47,033 bases of DNA, taken from positions 96,896 through 143,928 of the forward strand of contig LNEO01000242.1 of NCBI GenBank assembly GCA_001465015.1. The letters are read 5' to 3'. This DNA is from Deltaproteobacteria bacterium Ga0077539. Lineage in GTDB: Bacteria; Myxococcota_A; Polyangia; Polyangiales; Ga0077539. The position numbers and the translations under genes were made by a program. Below are positions 1 through 8,071 of the stretch, piece after piece. How positions within the stretch are numbered: position 1 is the stretch's first letter; the number at the start of each line of letters is the position of its first letter. The notes below the pieces were generated by a model, which worked only from the letters and a program-made list of their open reading frames with translations, was not told where the DNA came from and did not search any database.

Positions 1-958
1 TGCTGATCCGAGAGCGAGACCTCGCTCGAGCGCGGGACCTTCGCACGCGCGGGCTCAACGCGCAGGCCGAGGTCGACACCGCGCTCGGGGCTCGTGACCT
101 GTCGCGGGCGGCGATCAACGTGTCGCTCGCAGAGCTCGCGCGTACGCAGGCGACCCTGGCGAGCTCGCGCAATCTGCTCGCGCAGTCGAAGATCTACGCT
201 CCGATGGCGGGGCTGGTGATCTCGAGGCAGGTCGATCCGGGGCAGACCGTCGCCGCGAGCTTGCAGGCGCCGACGATGTTCATCATCGCGCAGGACCTCA
301 CGCGAATGCGCGTGATGGCGGACGTCGACGAGGCAGACATCGGGCGGATGCGCGAGGGCATGGCGGTCGAGGCGCGGGTCGATGCGTTTCAAGGCGAGCG
401 GTTTCGCGGGACCGTGACGCAGCTTCGTTACGGCGCGACGACGACCGCGGGCGTGGTGACGTATCCGGCGGTGATCGAGGTTCCCAATCCAGAGTTGAAG
501 CTGCGCCCCGGAATGACGGCGACGGTGACCGTGACGACGGCGCGGCTCGAGAACGTGCTGCGCGTTCCCAACGCGGCGCTGAGGTTTCGCCCGTCCAACT
601 CCGAGTCCAACGGGACCGGGGCGCGCCGAGGCAACGGGCGCGCAGATCGCGACGCGGGCGCGGGCAACAACAGCGGCGAGACGGAGGCTCCTGCGTCGCG
701 CGGCGCGGGGCCTCGCAGCGGAAGGGTGTTCGTGCTTCGCGAAGGGCGGCCGACGTACGTGCGCGTGCGCATCGTCGCGAGCGACGGGACCCACACGGCC
801 GTCGAGTCGCCCGAGCTTCACGAGGGCACCGAAGTGATCACGGACGAGATCGACGAGAGCGCCTCGCGCAGTCCCAGCGCGAGCGGCAGCGGCGGCAGCG
901 GCGCCTCGAGCGGCAGCCGAAGCGGTAGCGGCGGCAGCCGCGGGCGCGTCAGCGATGA
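1..958 (+). CDS. Periplasmic adaptor (HlyD/MacA type) of an efflux pump, 5' partial, probable 3' frameshift
   Basis: The gene enters from the left edge; the open frame begins at base 3. The visible part starts in the second half of the alpha-helical hairpin (Arg/Ala/Leu-rich heptads up to about base 180). The lipoyl half-motif follows (IYAPMAGLVISRQVDPGQTV), then the beta-barrel and membrane-proximal domain (PNPELKLRPGMTATV, VLRVPNAALRF). Such adaptors link an inner-membrane MacB-type permease to TolC, and all three partners follow directly. After VITDEIDES the protein becomes a Ser/Gly-rich tail (bases 864-945). The ATPase gene starts at 955 with ATGA, where an adaptor stop (956-958) would be expected. 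The adaptor frame is offset and instead stays open through the ATPase gene to 1541. I place the end at 958 on the assumption of a frameshift or sequence error in the repeat; the family call is firm, the end is not. Confidence 0.8.
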
Positions 959-1731
959 GCGAAGCAACTCCAGTGATCGATCTCCAGGACATCGAGAAGG
1001 TGTACGCCCAGGGCGAGGTGATTCACCGCGCGCTCAGGGGCGTGTCGCTGAAGATCGACTCGGGCGATTTCGTCGCGATCGTAGGCCCATCTGGATCGGG
1101 AAAATCCACGCTGATGAACTCCATCGGCTGCCTCGATACTCCCACGCGCGGCTCCTATCGACTGGCGGGCTACGACGTCTCCAAGCTCGACCCCGACGCT
1201 CGCGCGCTCGTGCGCAATCGGCTGCTCGGGTTCGTGTTTCAAGGCTTCAACCTCCTTGCGCGCACCACCGCGCTCGAGAACGTCGAGCTGCCCTTGGTCT
1301 ACCGCGGGATGAGCGCGAAAGAGCGCACGCTTCGCGCGGCGCGAGCCCTGTCCCTGGTCGGGTTGAAGTCTCGCTTTCGCAACACGCCCGCGCAGTTGTC
1401 GGGCGGGCAGCAGCAGCGCGTCGCGATCGCGAGGGCGCTCGTGACCGAGCCGAAAGTCCTGCTCGCCGACGAGCCGACGGGAAACCTCGACAGCAAGACC
1501 ACGGAAGAGATCCTCGCGCTTTTGCAGTGGCTCAACCGTGAGAAAGGGCTGACGATCGTGATGGTGACGCACGAGCCCGATGTGGCGGCGTGCACCAAGA
1601 GGATCGTGACGGTGCGCGACGGGCTGATCGTCTCGGACGAGCGGCTCGCGCGGCAGAGGCAGGCGGGCGTCGAGCCCCCCGAGCACGCGCTCAAGTCCTC
1701 GGTCGGCGCTCGAGAGGGAGACGCGCGATGA
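955..1731 (+). CDS. MacB/LolD-type ABC transporter ATP-binding protein
   Basis: This 258-residue ATPase has every ABC motif: Walker A GPSGSGKST (44-52), Q-loop Gln96, signature LSGGQ (148-152), Walker B VLLADE (168-173) and H-loop His206. The LADEPTGNLD segment and the length are typical of the LolD/MacB branch that powers mechanotransmission permeases rather than substrate-carrying transporters. It overlaps the permease start by four bases (ATGA), so the two are translationally coupled. In E. coli MacB the ATPase and permease are fused; here they are separate genes. The last 30 residues after the ATPase core are not conserved. The start at 955 overlaps the expected stop of the adaptor gene. 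Confidence 0.95.
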   Translation: MSEATPVIDLQDIEKVYAQGEVIHRALRGVSLKIDSGDFVAIVGPSGSGKSTLMNSIGCLDTPTRGSYRLAGYDVSKLDPDARALVRNRLLGFVFQGFNLLARTTALENVELPLVYRGMSAKERTLRAARALSLVGLKSRFRNTPAQLSGGQQQRVAIARALVTEPKVLLADEPTGNLDSKTTEEILALLQWLNREKGLTIVMVTHEPDVAACTKRIVTVRDGLIVSDERLARQRQAGVEPPEHALKSSVGAREGDAR

Positions 1732-2948
1732 TCTACATGGCGATGCGCCTCGCGCTGTTTTCGCTGATGCGCAACAAGGTCCGCGCGGTGCTGACCGTGC
1801 TCGGAATCTTGATCGGCGTCGCGGCGGTCGTCGCGAGTTCGGCCATCGGCGCTGGCGCGAAGGAGCGAATCGAGAGCCAGTTTGCGTCGCTCGGCGTCAA
1901 CGTGTTGATGGTGTGGCCAGGCGCGAGCGCCGCGGGAGGCGCGCGCGGCGCGGCGGGGAGCGGCTCCGGGCTGACCGAAGATGACGCGAGGGCGATCGGC
2001 GTGGAGGTTCCCAGCGTGACCGCGTCGGCGCCGATCTCGACCGCGAGCGCGCAGGTCGTGCTTGGCTCGCGCAACTGGTCGACGCGCGTGTACGGCTCGA
2101 CGCCAGACTACTTTCGCGTCCGCAGCTGGAACACCGCTGACGGCGCCCCCTTCACCGACTCCGACCTTCGCACGTCGGCGAAGGTCTGCGTGATCGGCAC
2201 CACGATTCAACGCGAGCTCTTCGGCGGCGAACCCGCGCTCGGCGCGACCATCCGCGTGGGCCGCATGCCTTGCACGGTGATCGGCGTCCTCGAGTCCAAG
2301 GGTCAGTCTGGCTTCGGGCAGGACCAGGACGATCTGATCGTCGTTCCGATGACGACGTTTCGCACGCGGGTGTCGAGGCGATCGGGGCGCGACGTGGGCT
2401 TCGTGATGGTGTCCGCGCGCGACCCGGCGCTGATGGCTCGGGCAGAGACCGCGATCACCGCGCTCTTGCGGCAGAGGCACCGCCTCGCGGCCGCGGACGA
2501 AAACGACTTCACCGTGCGCAACATGGCCGACGTGGTCAAGAGCTTCGACGCGCAGCGCGCGGCGATCACGACGCTCTTGCTCGTCGTCGCGTCGATCTCG
2601 CTCCTCGTGGGAGGCATCGGCGTGATGAACATCATGCTCGTCTCGGTGACCGAGCGGACCCGAGAGATCGGCATTCGCCTGGCCATCGGCGCGCGCGCAA
2701 GAGACATCCTCGCGCAGTTTCTCATCGAGGCCGTGGTGCTCGCCGCGATCGGCGGCCTCGCGGGCCTCGGCCTCGGCGCAGGCGCGTCGGTCATCGTCGG
2801 AAGGACGACCGACTGGAAGGTGAGCCTCCAAGCGGACACAGCGATCCTCGCGGTCCTCGTGTCCGGCGGCATCGGCGTGGTGTTCGGGTTCTTTCCAGCG
2901 CGGCGCGCGGCGAAGCTAGACCCGATCGTCGCCCTCAGACACGAGTGA
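1728..2948 (+). CDS. MacB-type ABC transporter permease (FtsX superfamily)
   Basis: The protein has 406 residues when started at the ATG that overlaps the upstream stop; an earlier in-frame start at 1590 lies inside the ATPase gene and is rejected. Architecture: a first membrane helix (about 18-40, VLTVLGILIGVAAVV), a large periplasmic MacB core domain with a Gly/Ala loop near residues 68-82, then three membrane helices. The FtsX hallmarks are the coupling segment SVTERTREIGIRLAIGA after helix 2 and the C-terminal FFPARRAAKLDPIVALR. It would form a dimer with the ATPase at 955 and drive an adaptor-TolC tunnel, extruding macrolides, peptides or lipids in known relatives. The substrate cannot be told from sequence. 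The TolC gene follows after 4 bases. Confidence 0.95.
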   Translation: MIYMAMRLALFSLMRNKVRAVLTVLGILIGVAAVVASSAIGAGAKERIESQFASLGVNVLMVWPGASAAGGARGAAGSGSGLTEDDARAIGVEVPSVTASAPISTASAQVVLGSRNWSTRVYGSTPDYFRVRSWNTADGAPFTDSDLRTSAKVCVIGTTIQRELFGGEPALGATIRVGRMPCTVIGVLESKGQSGFGQDQDDLIVVPMTTFRTRVSRRSGRDVGFVMVSARDPALMARAETAITALLRQRHRLAAADENDFTVRNMADVVKSFDAQRAAITTLLLVVASISLLVGGIGVMNIMLVSVTERTREIGIRLAIGARARDILAQFLIEAVVLAAIGGLAGLGLGAGASVIVGRTTDWKVSLQADTAILAVLVSGGIGVVFGFFPARRAAKLDPIVALRHE

Positions 2949-2952
2949 GCCC

Positions 2953-4383
2953 ATGAAATCGAGATACTCTGTATTTGCGCTGGCGATTTGCGTTTCTGGC
3001 GCGCCCCTCGCGGCGTCCGGACAGGCCCGCCCCGCCGGAGCAGAGCCCGCTCCTACGCCCAACCAGCAGCCGGCGCCGCGCGAGCTCGTGCAGCGTGAGC
3101 TCAGTCAGCAACAGTCGCCCCGCGCTCGCAGCGTGCTCGCGCTCGCGTCGGTCGTTCAGCGCGCGAGAGAGAACGCCCCCGCGGTGCTCGTGGCCGTCGA
3201 ACGCGCCCGCGTCGCGCAGGCGCAAATCGCGGTATCGCGGGCGGGCTTTCTTCCGTCGCTGACGCTCTCGGGCGGCGCCAGCACTCAGGTCTCGAACGGA
3301 ACGCAGGTCCTCGGCCCCCTGGCGCTCAACAACACCAACATCTCGCTGCAGCTCGACGCCTCCGCGAGCTTTCGCTGGACCCTGTGGGACTTCGGCCGAA
3401 CCTCCGGCGCCGTCGACTCTGCGGAGTTCGGCGCGCGGGCCTCGACCCTCGACATCGAAGCGGCGAGGCGCAGCGCGATCTCTGCGGCGGTCAGCGCCTT
3501 CTACGCGGTCGTCCTCGACAAGGACTCCATCGAAAACGCGCGCGTCACAGCCACCCTCCGCGCCCGCTCTCTGGAGGTAGCCCGCGGCTACACGGACGCT
3601 GGCGCGCGGCCCGACATCGAGCGGACGCGCGCCGAGGTCGCGCTGGCCTCTTCACGGGTCGATGTGGCCAACGCGGAAGTGCAGTTTCGCTCGGACATCG
3701 TCGCGCTCGCCGGAGCGCTCGGGGTCGACGCGACGACAGAGCTCGACGTCGCTTCTCCCGCGCCGCTCGTGGCATTCGAAGATCCTTCGCTCGCTGCGCA
3801 GCGCGCGACCGTCGACCGTCCCGAGATCCTCGCCAATCGCATCCGAACTCAACAGGCAGACCAGCAGGTCGAGAACGCGCGACGGGGATTGATGCCGACG
3901 CTCTCGGCCAGCGCGAGCGCGGGCGTTCGGTACACCGCGAACTGGCGCTACAGCGAGCCGATGTGGACCGACACGCGCGGACCCTCGGAGTCGTTCAACG
4001 CGGGCGTGACGCTCTCGTGGGCGGCCTTCGACCCCACGGTGCGCGCCAACATTCGCGTGGCCGAAGCCAACGCCGCCGCGGCGCGCGCGCAAGAAGCGCA
4101 GTCGATGGTGACCGTTCGGACCGAAGCCGTGCAGGCGGTCGTCGCGGCGCGCGCCGCGCGGCAGGTCTTCGAGCAGAGCGAAGTGCTCGCTCGCGGCGCG
4201 GCGGCCAACCTCGCGCAAGCGCAAGGGCGCTACGAAGCCGGCGCGGGGACGATGCTCGAGCTCGTCGACGCGCAAGCGCAGGACACCCAAGCGCGCGCGA
4301 CGCTCGTACGCGCGAGGTGGCAGTGGGAGGCAGCCAAGGCGCGGGCCTACGTCGCGCAGGGGCAGACGGACTCTCTGCGGTGA
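2953..4383 (+). CDS. TolC-family outer membrane efflux channel
   Basis: This 476-residue protein starts with a signal peptide (MKSRYSVFALAICVSGAPLAASGQA) and has the internally duplicated outer-membrane efflux fold: two copies of long alpha-hairpins (heptads about 95-130, 165-235, 300-330 and 375-470) separated by short beta strands (PSLTLSGGAS; PTLSASASAGVRY). The segment QGRYEAGAGTMLELVDAQ near the C-terminus is the classic TolC repeat-two motif. It would trimerise in the outer membrane as the exit duct for the pump encoded just upstream. The start lies 5 bases after the permease stop, and its own stop overlaps the next start (GTGA). Confidence 0.95.
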   Translation: MKSRYSVFALAICVSGAPLAASGQARPAGAEPAPTPNQQPAPRELVQRELSQQQSPRARSVLALASVVQRARENAPAVLVAVERARVAQAQIAVSRAGFLPSLTLSGGASTQVSNGTQVLGPLALNNTNISLQLDASASFRWTLWDFGRTSGAVDSAEFGARASTLDIEAARRSAISAAVSAFYAVVLDKDSIENARVTATLRARSLEVARGYTDAGARPDIERTRAEVALASSRVDVANAEVQFRSDIVALAGALGVDATTELDVASPAPLVAFEDPSLAAQRATVDRPEILANRIRTQQADQQVENARRGLMPTLSASASAGVRYTANWRYSEPMWTDTRGPSESFNAGVTLSWAAFDPTVRANIRVAEANAAAARAQEAQSMVTVRTEAVQAVVAARAARQVFEQSEVLARGAAANLAQAQGRYEAGAGTMLELVDAQAQDTQARATLVRARWQWEAAKARAYVAQGQTDSLR

Positions 4384-5168
4384 GCGAGCCGGTCCTCCGC
4401 TGTGAGGCGCTGAGCTGCCGCTATGGGCGAGACGAGCCCGTCCTGCGCGACGCGACGTTCGAGCTGCGCCGCGGAGAGCTCTGGGCCTTGCTCGGCCCCA
4501 ACGGCGCGGGAAAGAGCACGCTCCTGCGCGCGCTCGCCGGGCTCTGCGCGCCGAGCGCTGGCACCGTGGTGCTCGACGGCGCTCTGCTCGCGACGCTCTC
4601 GCCGCGAGAGCGAGCGAGGAGGCTGGCGTGGGTCGCGCAAGAGGAGCTCGCGCCCGAGCGACGTACGGTGCGCGAGTATGTCTCGCTCGGAAGGGCGCCG
4701 TACACGCCGTGGCACGGGGCGCTCACGGACGAGGATCGAGCCGCGGTGCGCGACGCGCTTGTGTGGGCGTCGATCGAGGCGATCGCCGAGCGCGACGTCG
4801 CCGAGCTGTCGGGCGGCGAACGCAGGCGCGTCTCGCTGGCCCGAGCGTACGCACAGAAGACGGAGGTGTTGCTCTTCGACGAGCCCACGGCGTTCTTGGA
4901 CCCCAAGCAACAGTGGTGGGTCGCCGAGGCGATCGCGAAGCTCGTGCGCGAGGACGGGCGGGCGGCGGTGATGGTCGTTCACGATCCCGCGCTCGCGCTG
5001 CGGTACGCGACGCACGCGGCGCTGCTGCTCGACGGGCGGATCGTCACGAAGGGAGCGGTTCGATCGGTGATCGTGCGCGACGAGCTCGCGCGGGTGTTCG
5101 GCGTCGAGGCGCGGGTGGGGGCTGATCCCGAGAGCGGCGTTCCTTACGTGGTGACCGTTCGGGGGTGA
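4380..5168 (+). CDS. FecE/BtuD-like ABC transporter ATP-binding protein
   Basis: This 262-residue protein is started at a GTG that overlaps the TolC stop. The motifs are complete: Walker A GPNGAGKST (39-47), Q-loop Gln87, signature LSGGE (143-147), Walker B LLFDEP (164-169) and H-loop His201. The subfamily signs (ARRLAWVAQEE, TVREYVSLGRAPYTP) match ATPases of iron-siderophore, haem and cobalamin importers (FecE/FhuC/BtuD). No BtuC/FecD-type permease or binding protein is in the window, so this is an orphan ATPase attached to an efflux operon. It may serve a permease encoded elsewhere. The ATPase call is firm; the substrate is unknown. Confidence 0.92.
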   Translation: MSEPVLRCEALSCRYGRDEPVLRDATFELRRGELWALLGPNGAGKSTLLRALAGLCAPSAGTVVLDGALLATLSPRERARRLAWVAQEELAPERRTVREYVSLGRAPYTPWHGALTDEDRAAVRDALVWASIEAIAERDVAELSGGERRRVSLARAYAQKTEVLLFDEPTAFLDPKQQWWVAEAIAKLVREDGRAAVMVVHDPALALRYATHAALLLDGRIVTKGAVRSVIVRDELARVFGVEARVGADPESGVPYVVTVRG

Positions 5169-5396
5169 CTTCGCGGGGGCTCTGCTCCGGCGCGTCGCGT
5201 CGTGCCGCGGGACGATCATGGCTCGGGAGCGACGAGAGGAGCGCGCCGACAAGGCAGCGGGCGATCGCGCCGACGTCGGATCACCCGACGCTCGACGGGC
5301 CACGCCTGGGTGTGCGGTCCTCCACATTGCGATCTCAGCGGGACGAAAACGGCCCAGGCCGTCCTGCGAGCCGCCCGTGCTAGGGTTGGCTTCGTC

Positions 5397-6059
5397 GTGG
5401 GATTGGACCGCACTAGCGTCGAACTCATCGAGAAGACGGTTGACTCGATTGAGCGGTCGATCGTTGCGGTCATCCGCGACGCGAACCAAGCCGACAAGCA
5501 GGCGTTGCTCACGCACTGGGCGCCGAAGCTCCGCGCAGGCCCCCCGAAGTGGCTCGATCGCCTCTGGAACTGGGATGAACTCGACAACCCAACGGAGCTG
5601 GCTTGCAAAGAAAAGCCACGCTGGCTCGTACTCGCTGCCGAGGACGGGGAGCTTTTTGGCACGCTGGTGATCAGCGGCCCGATTGCGTTGAGAGAGCTTG
5701 TTCCAGGCGCGTCCAGCGAACCGTATCTGTGGATCGAGTACCTCGCGATTGCTCCCTCGATTCGCCGTGACTGTCCGCCAGGGTTCGTCCGCGCGCAGCG
5801 AGTGGTCCCCGTCGGCGTGAGGCTGATGCAAGTGGTGATCGAGCTGAGCGTCGAGCGCGGCGCCGGAGGTCGAGTCGCTCTTCATGCGGAAGGGGACATC
5901 GCGATCGACACCTATAAAAAGTGGGAGATGCGTCGACTCCCAGAGCGAGCGCGACACCCGTCGGATGGCGAACTATATTGGGTCTTCGTTGGCGACGAGG
6001 ACTGGGCCCAGACATTCAGTCAGGCCGCAACGAGCGGCGTGAAAGAAGGTTCGCGATGA
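5397..6059 (+). CDS. GNAT-like protein (putative N-acetyltransferase), first gene of a KaiC-like operon
   Basis: The 220-residue protein is started at GTG 5397; the frame is open further upstream, but that sequence is Arg-rich and not gene-like. The second half resembles the GNAT acyl-CoA fold: a beta4 strand (IEYLAIAPSIRR, 113-124), a following helix (VGVRLMQVVIEL, 139-150) in place of the pyrophosphate-binding loop, and a beta5/helix segment (ALHAEGDIAIDTYKKWEMRRL shortened here to residues 161-181) typical of GNAT motif B. The Arg/Gln-x-x-Gly-x-Gly/Ala loop is degenerate (VVPVGVRLM), so activity is uncertain. The stop overlaps the next gene by four bases (ATGA). Codon use is slightly less GC-extreme than in the neighbours. 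The GNAT assignment is an inference from strand and helix pattern. Confidence 0.6.
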   Translation: MGLDRTSVELIEKTVDSIERSIVAVIRDANQADKQALLTHWAPKLRAGPPKWLDRLWNWDELDNPTELACKEKPRWLVLAAEDGELFGTLVISGPIALRELVPGASSEPYLWIEYLAIAPSIRRDCPPGFVRAQRVVPVGVRLMQVVIELSVERGAGGRVALHAEGDIAIDTYKKWEMRRLPERARHPSDGELYWVFVGDEDWAQTFSQAATSGVKEGSR

Positions 6060-6298
6060 CCAAGTTCGACTACAGCTACGAAGAGTCCAAGCGCCTCGCA
6101 GCGCTCGAAGACGCGCGCGGGGCCTTTGGCGACCCGCAGTCGATCGGCGGCTACGCGCAAGCGTTCAAACGCAAGACAGCCGTGCCGGAAGAGCAAGAGA
6201 CACCCACGGTCGCGAACAAGGTTCGCCCCAGCATCGGGAGCCTCAGCCGACGCGGCATTCGAGCGCTTGCGAAGGCGACCATGGAAGTCAGCCCGTGA
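6056..6298 (+). CDS. Small hypothetical protein (80 aa) of the KaiC-like operon
   Basis: The gene starts with ATG overlapping the stop of the GNAT-like gene, and its own stop overlaps the start of the KaiC-like gene (GTGA). Coupling on both sides makes it a real operon member although it has no recognised domain. The protein is hydrophilic (Lys, Arg, Glu, Ala), begins MTKFDYSYEESKRLAALED and ends in a basic helix (RRGIRALAKATMEVSP). It has no membrane segment, signal peptide or cysteine motif. An adaptor or regulatory subunit for the ATPase is a guess from position only. Confidence 0.7.
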   Translation: MTKFDYSYEESKRLAALEDARGAFGDPQSIGGYAQAFKRKTAVPEEQETPTVANKVRPSIGSLSRRGIRALAKATMEVSP

Positions 6299-7635
6299 CC
6301 GAGATCGTTCGCAAGCTCTCCACGGGAATCGTTGGGTTGGACATCGCCCTCGGCGGCGGTTGGCGAATCACCCGTCGGATCGCAAACGACGAGCGCCAAT
6401 CCGCGACGATGCTCATCCGCGGCGGCCCTGGAACAGGCAAGAGCGCCCTCGCATCGGACCTCGCGCTGCGTCTCGCAGGACAGCTCGGCGGCGACGTTGT
6501 GTACGCGTGCGTCGAGCTGCTTCCGCAAGAGCTCGTCGCGCAGCGCGCAGGGTTCGACGGCTTCGACGAACGAGCCGTGATCGACTTGTCGACGAAGGCC
6601 CACAAGAATGTCGCTGTCGAAGGACCGACGCTCGCCGTTGGGTTGCACCCGCTCGAGATGGCACGCGACCAGGAAGCGCCCGAGGGCGCGCCGCTGGTTC
6701 CGGACGTGGGCGAGATGCTTTTGCGGCTTGCAGGCATCGCGCGGGAGCGCGGATGCACGCCGCGCGTCGTGGTGCTCGACTCGCTGATCGAGGGATACGG
6801 GTTGGGCTCGACGTCGTCGCGCTACGTCGTCGATGGCGTGTGCAAGCTCGCGATCGAGCAGGGATGGGTGCTGATCCTGATCGAAGAGGTCACTGACGAC
6901 CGCCCGAGCCCGTGGGCCTTCGCGGTGGACACCGTGATCTCGCTGAGATTGATCGAGCGCGACGGGCTCAACGAACGCGAGCTCTCGGTGACCAAGCACC
7001 GGTTCGGCCCCTGCGAACCAGGCCCACACCGCCTTCGAATCGACCCCGAGCGTATCAGGGTGATCCCGCCCATCGAGGCATATCGGGAGGCGCATCGGTA
7101 CCTCACGCTGCCCAGGCCTGCGAACGGACGGGCAGTGTTGAGGGAGTTCAAGAGCGCTGCTCTGCTGCCAGCGGATCTGAGCGTGCCAGATGGGAGTGGG
7201 CAGTTGGTGGCAATCATCGGGAATGACGAATCGCCGGCTCGCCCTTGGCTGTTTCGACCCCCACAGTACCGAGACAGTCGTGGCGAACGGCACATAGTCT
7301 TCGAAGTTCCCGACCTGTTCGACCGCAACGATGAGTGGCTCGAGACGGCGACGCATGGCGTCAGCGCGATTCGCGGTGAAGTAGACCGGATCGCTGTCGT
7401 TGTGTTCGTGTCCTCACCCATCTCCGCCCGAGCAATCCAGACGTGTATCAGACTGCTCGTACGCTGGGGTTATCTGGTGTTCTATTGGCAGGAGGACGGA
7501 AAGCTCGACCAACTTGGGTCGCTCCAAATCGCCGTTTCCTCGACAACACTCACAACTGAACGACGAACACCAAATCAACTTCGCATTGACGTTGCTGGGG
7601 CAAAGCAAGGCCGGGTCGAGATCACCATCGAGTGA
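6295..7635 (+). CDS. KaiC/RadA-like RecA-superfamily ATPase with an extra C-terminal domain
   Basis: This 446-residue protein starts at GTG 6295, overlapping the previous stop. Residues 7-255 form a KaiC-type domain: STGIVGLDIALGGG at the entry, Walker A GGPGTGKS (43-50), catalytic Glu74 in VVYACVEL, Walker B VVVLDSL (158-164) and the closing strand LSVTKHRFG. Only one such domain is present, unlike the two of cyanobacterial KaiC. Residues 265-446 match no family I recognise; they contain a Rossmann-like stretch (IAVVVFVSSPISARAIQTCIRLLVRWGYLVFYWQ) and an Asn/Gly-rich end. KaiC-like ATPases act in clock timing, signalling and phage defence. The tight operon with a GNAT-like and a small protein suggests a dedicated three-part system of unknown output. 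Confidence 0.85.
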   Translation: MTEIVRKLSTGIVGLDIALGGGWRITRRIANDERQSATMLIRGGPGTGKSALASDLALRLAGQLGGDVVYACVELLPQELVAQRAGFDGFDERAVIDLSTKAHKNVAVEGPTLAVGLHPLEMARDQEAPEGAPLVPDVGEMLLRLAGIARERGCTPRVVVLDSLIEGYGLGSTSSRYVVDGVCKLAIEQGWVLILIEEVTDDRPSPWAFAVDTVISLRLIERDGLNERELSVTKHRFGPCEPGPHRLRIDPERIRVIPPIEAYREAHRYLTLPRPANGRAVLREFKSAALLPADLSVPDGSGQLVAIIGNDESPARPWLFRPPQYRDSRGERHIVFEVPDLFDRNDEWLETATHGVSAIRGEVDRIAVVVFVSSPISARAIQTCIRLLVRWGYLVFYWQEDGKLDQLGSLQIAVSSTTLTTERRTPNQLRIDVAGAKQGRVEITIE

Positions 7636-8071
7636 ACCTGCCTCTCTGTCGCAGTCCCTCCCCCACTCACTCCTCGCGCACGCTCTTTTGCAGCAGCCGC
7701 GGCATCGCGAGACCCGCGAAGCCGCGGTCCCGTGCGGCTCTATGCGTGCTGGTGGGGCGGCGAAAACGAGCCCGTTCACGCGCGGCGCCCGTCCACGCTC
7801 GAAGCGCTCGCGGACCGCACCGAGCCGTTCGAAGAGCACGTGCTCGTGGACATCGTTGTCGTTGGTGAACCACGCCAGCCGCACGGTTGAGGCGCGCGTT
7901 GCGTCGAGGGATACTCCCCCCCAAGCTCGTCGCGGTCATTGCTTCGCTCGCGGTCCAGAGCCGCTCGGCCTGTGAGTCGTCGAAGGTGTGACGGCTCGGC
8001 TTCGCGATCGTTCGATGGTTTGGCGTGAGACGATTGCGTTTTTCGCCGTCAACAGAGGTAGAATCTCGACG
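7636..8071. other. Intergenic region with a possible decayed minus-strand gene
   Basis: This stretch lies between the KaiC-like gene and the permuted hydrolase gene. No intact coding frame on the plus strand looks like a gene. On the minus strand, protein-like segments lie in two frames (see the pseudogene entry at 7667-7939). A purine-rich ribosome binding site (AGAGG, near 8054) precedes the hydrolase start. Confidence 0.5.
7667..7939 (-). pseudogene. Possible frameshifted remnant of an unknown gene
   Basis: One minus-strand frame starts MTATSLGG at 7939 and ends in a natural-looking C-terminus, GLAMPRLLQKSVREE followed by a stop at 7667. The middle of that frame is Arg/Ala/Cys-rich and not protein-like. 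A second frame, entered at a run of seven C (7916-7922 on the plus strand), reads VRLAWFTNDNDVHEHVLFER, which looks like real protein. Two frame changes would join these parts into one protein of about 90 residues. I do not recognise a family. This is an inference from residue composition and could be chance. Confidence 0.3.

Noticed and set aside
1299..2831. 510-codon minus-strand open frame over the efflux genes
   Set aside because: It is antisense to two clearly conserved genes and its product is Arg/His/Asp-rich in the way of high-GC shadow frames.
3384..4379. Plus-strand open frame leading into the FecE-like ATPase
   Set aside because: This 5' extension overlaps the TolC gene out of frame and is Arg-rich; the real start is GTG 4380.
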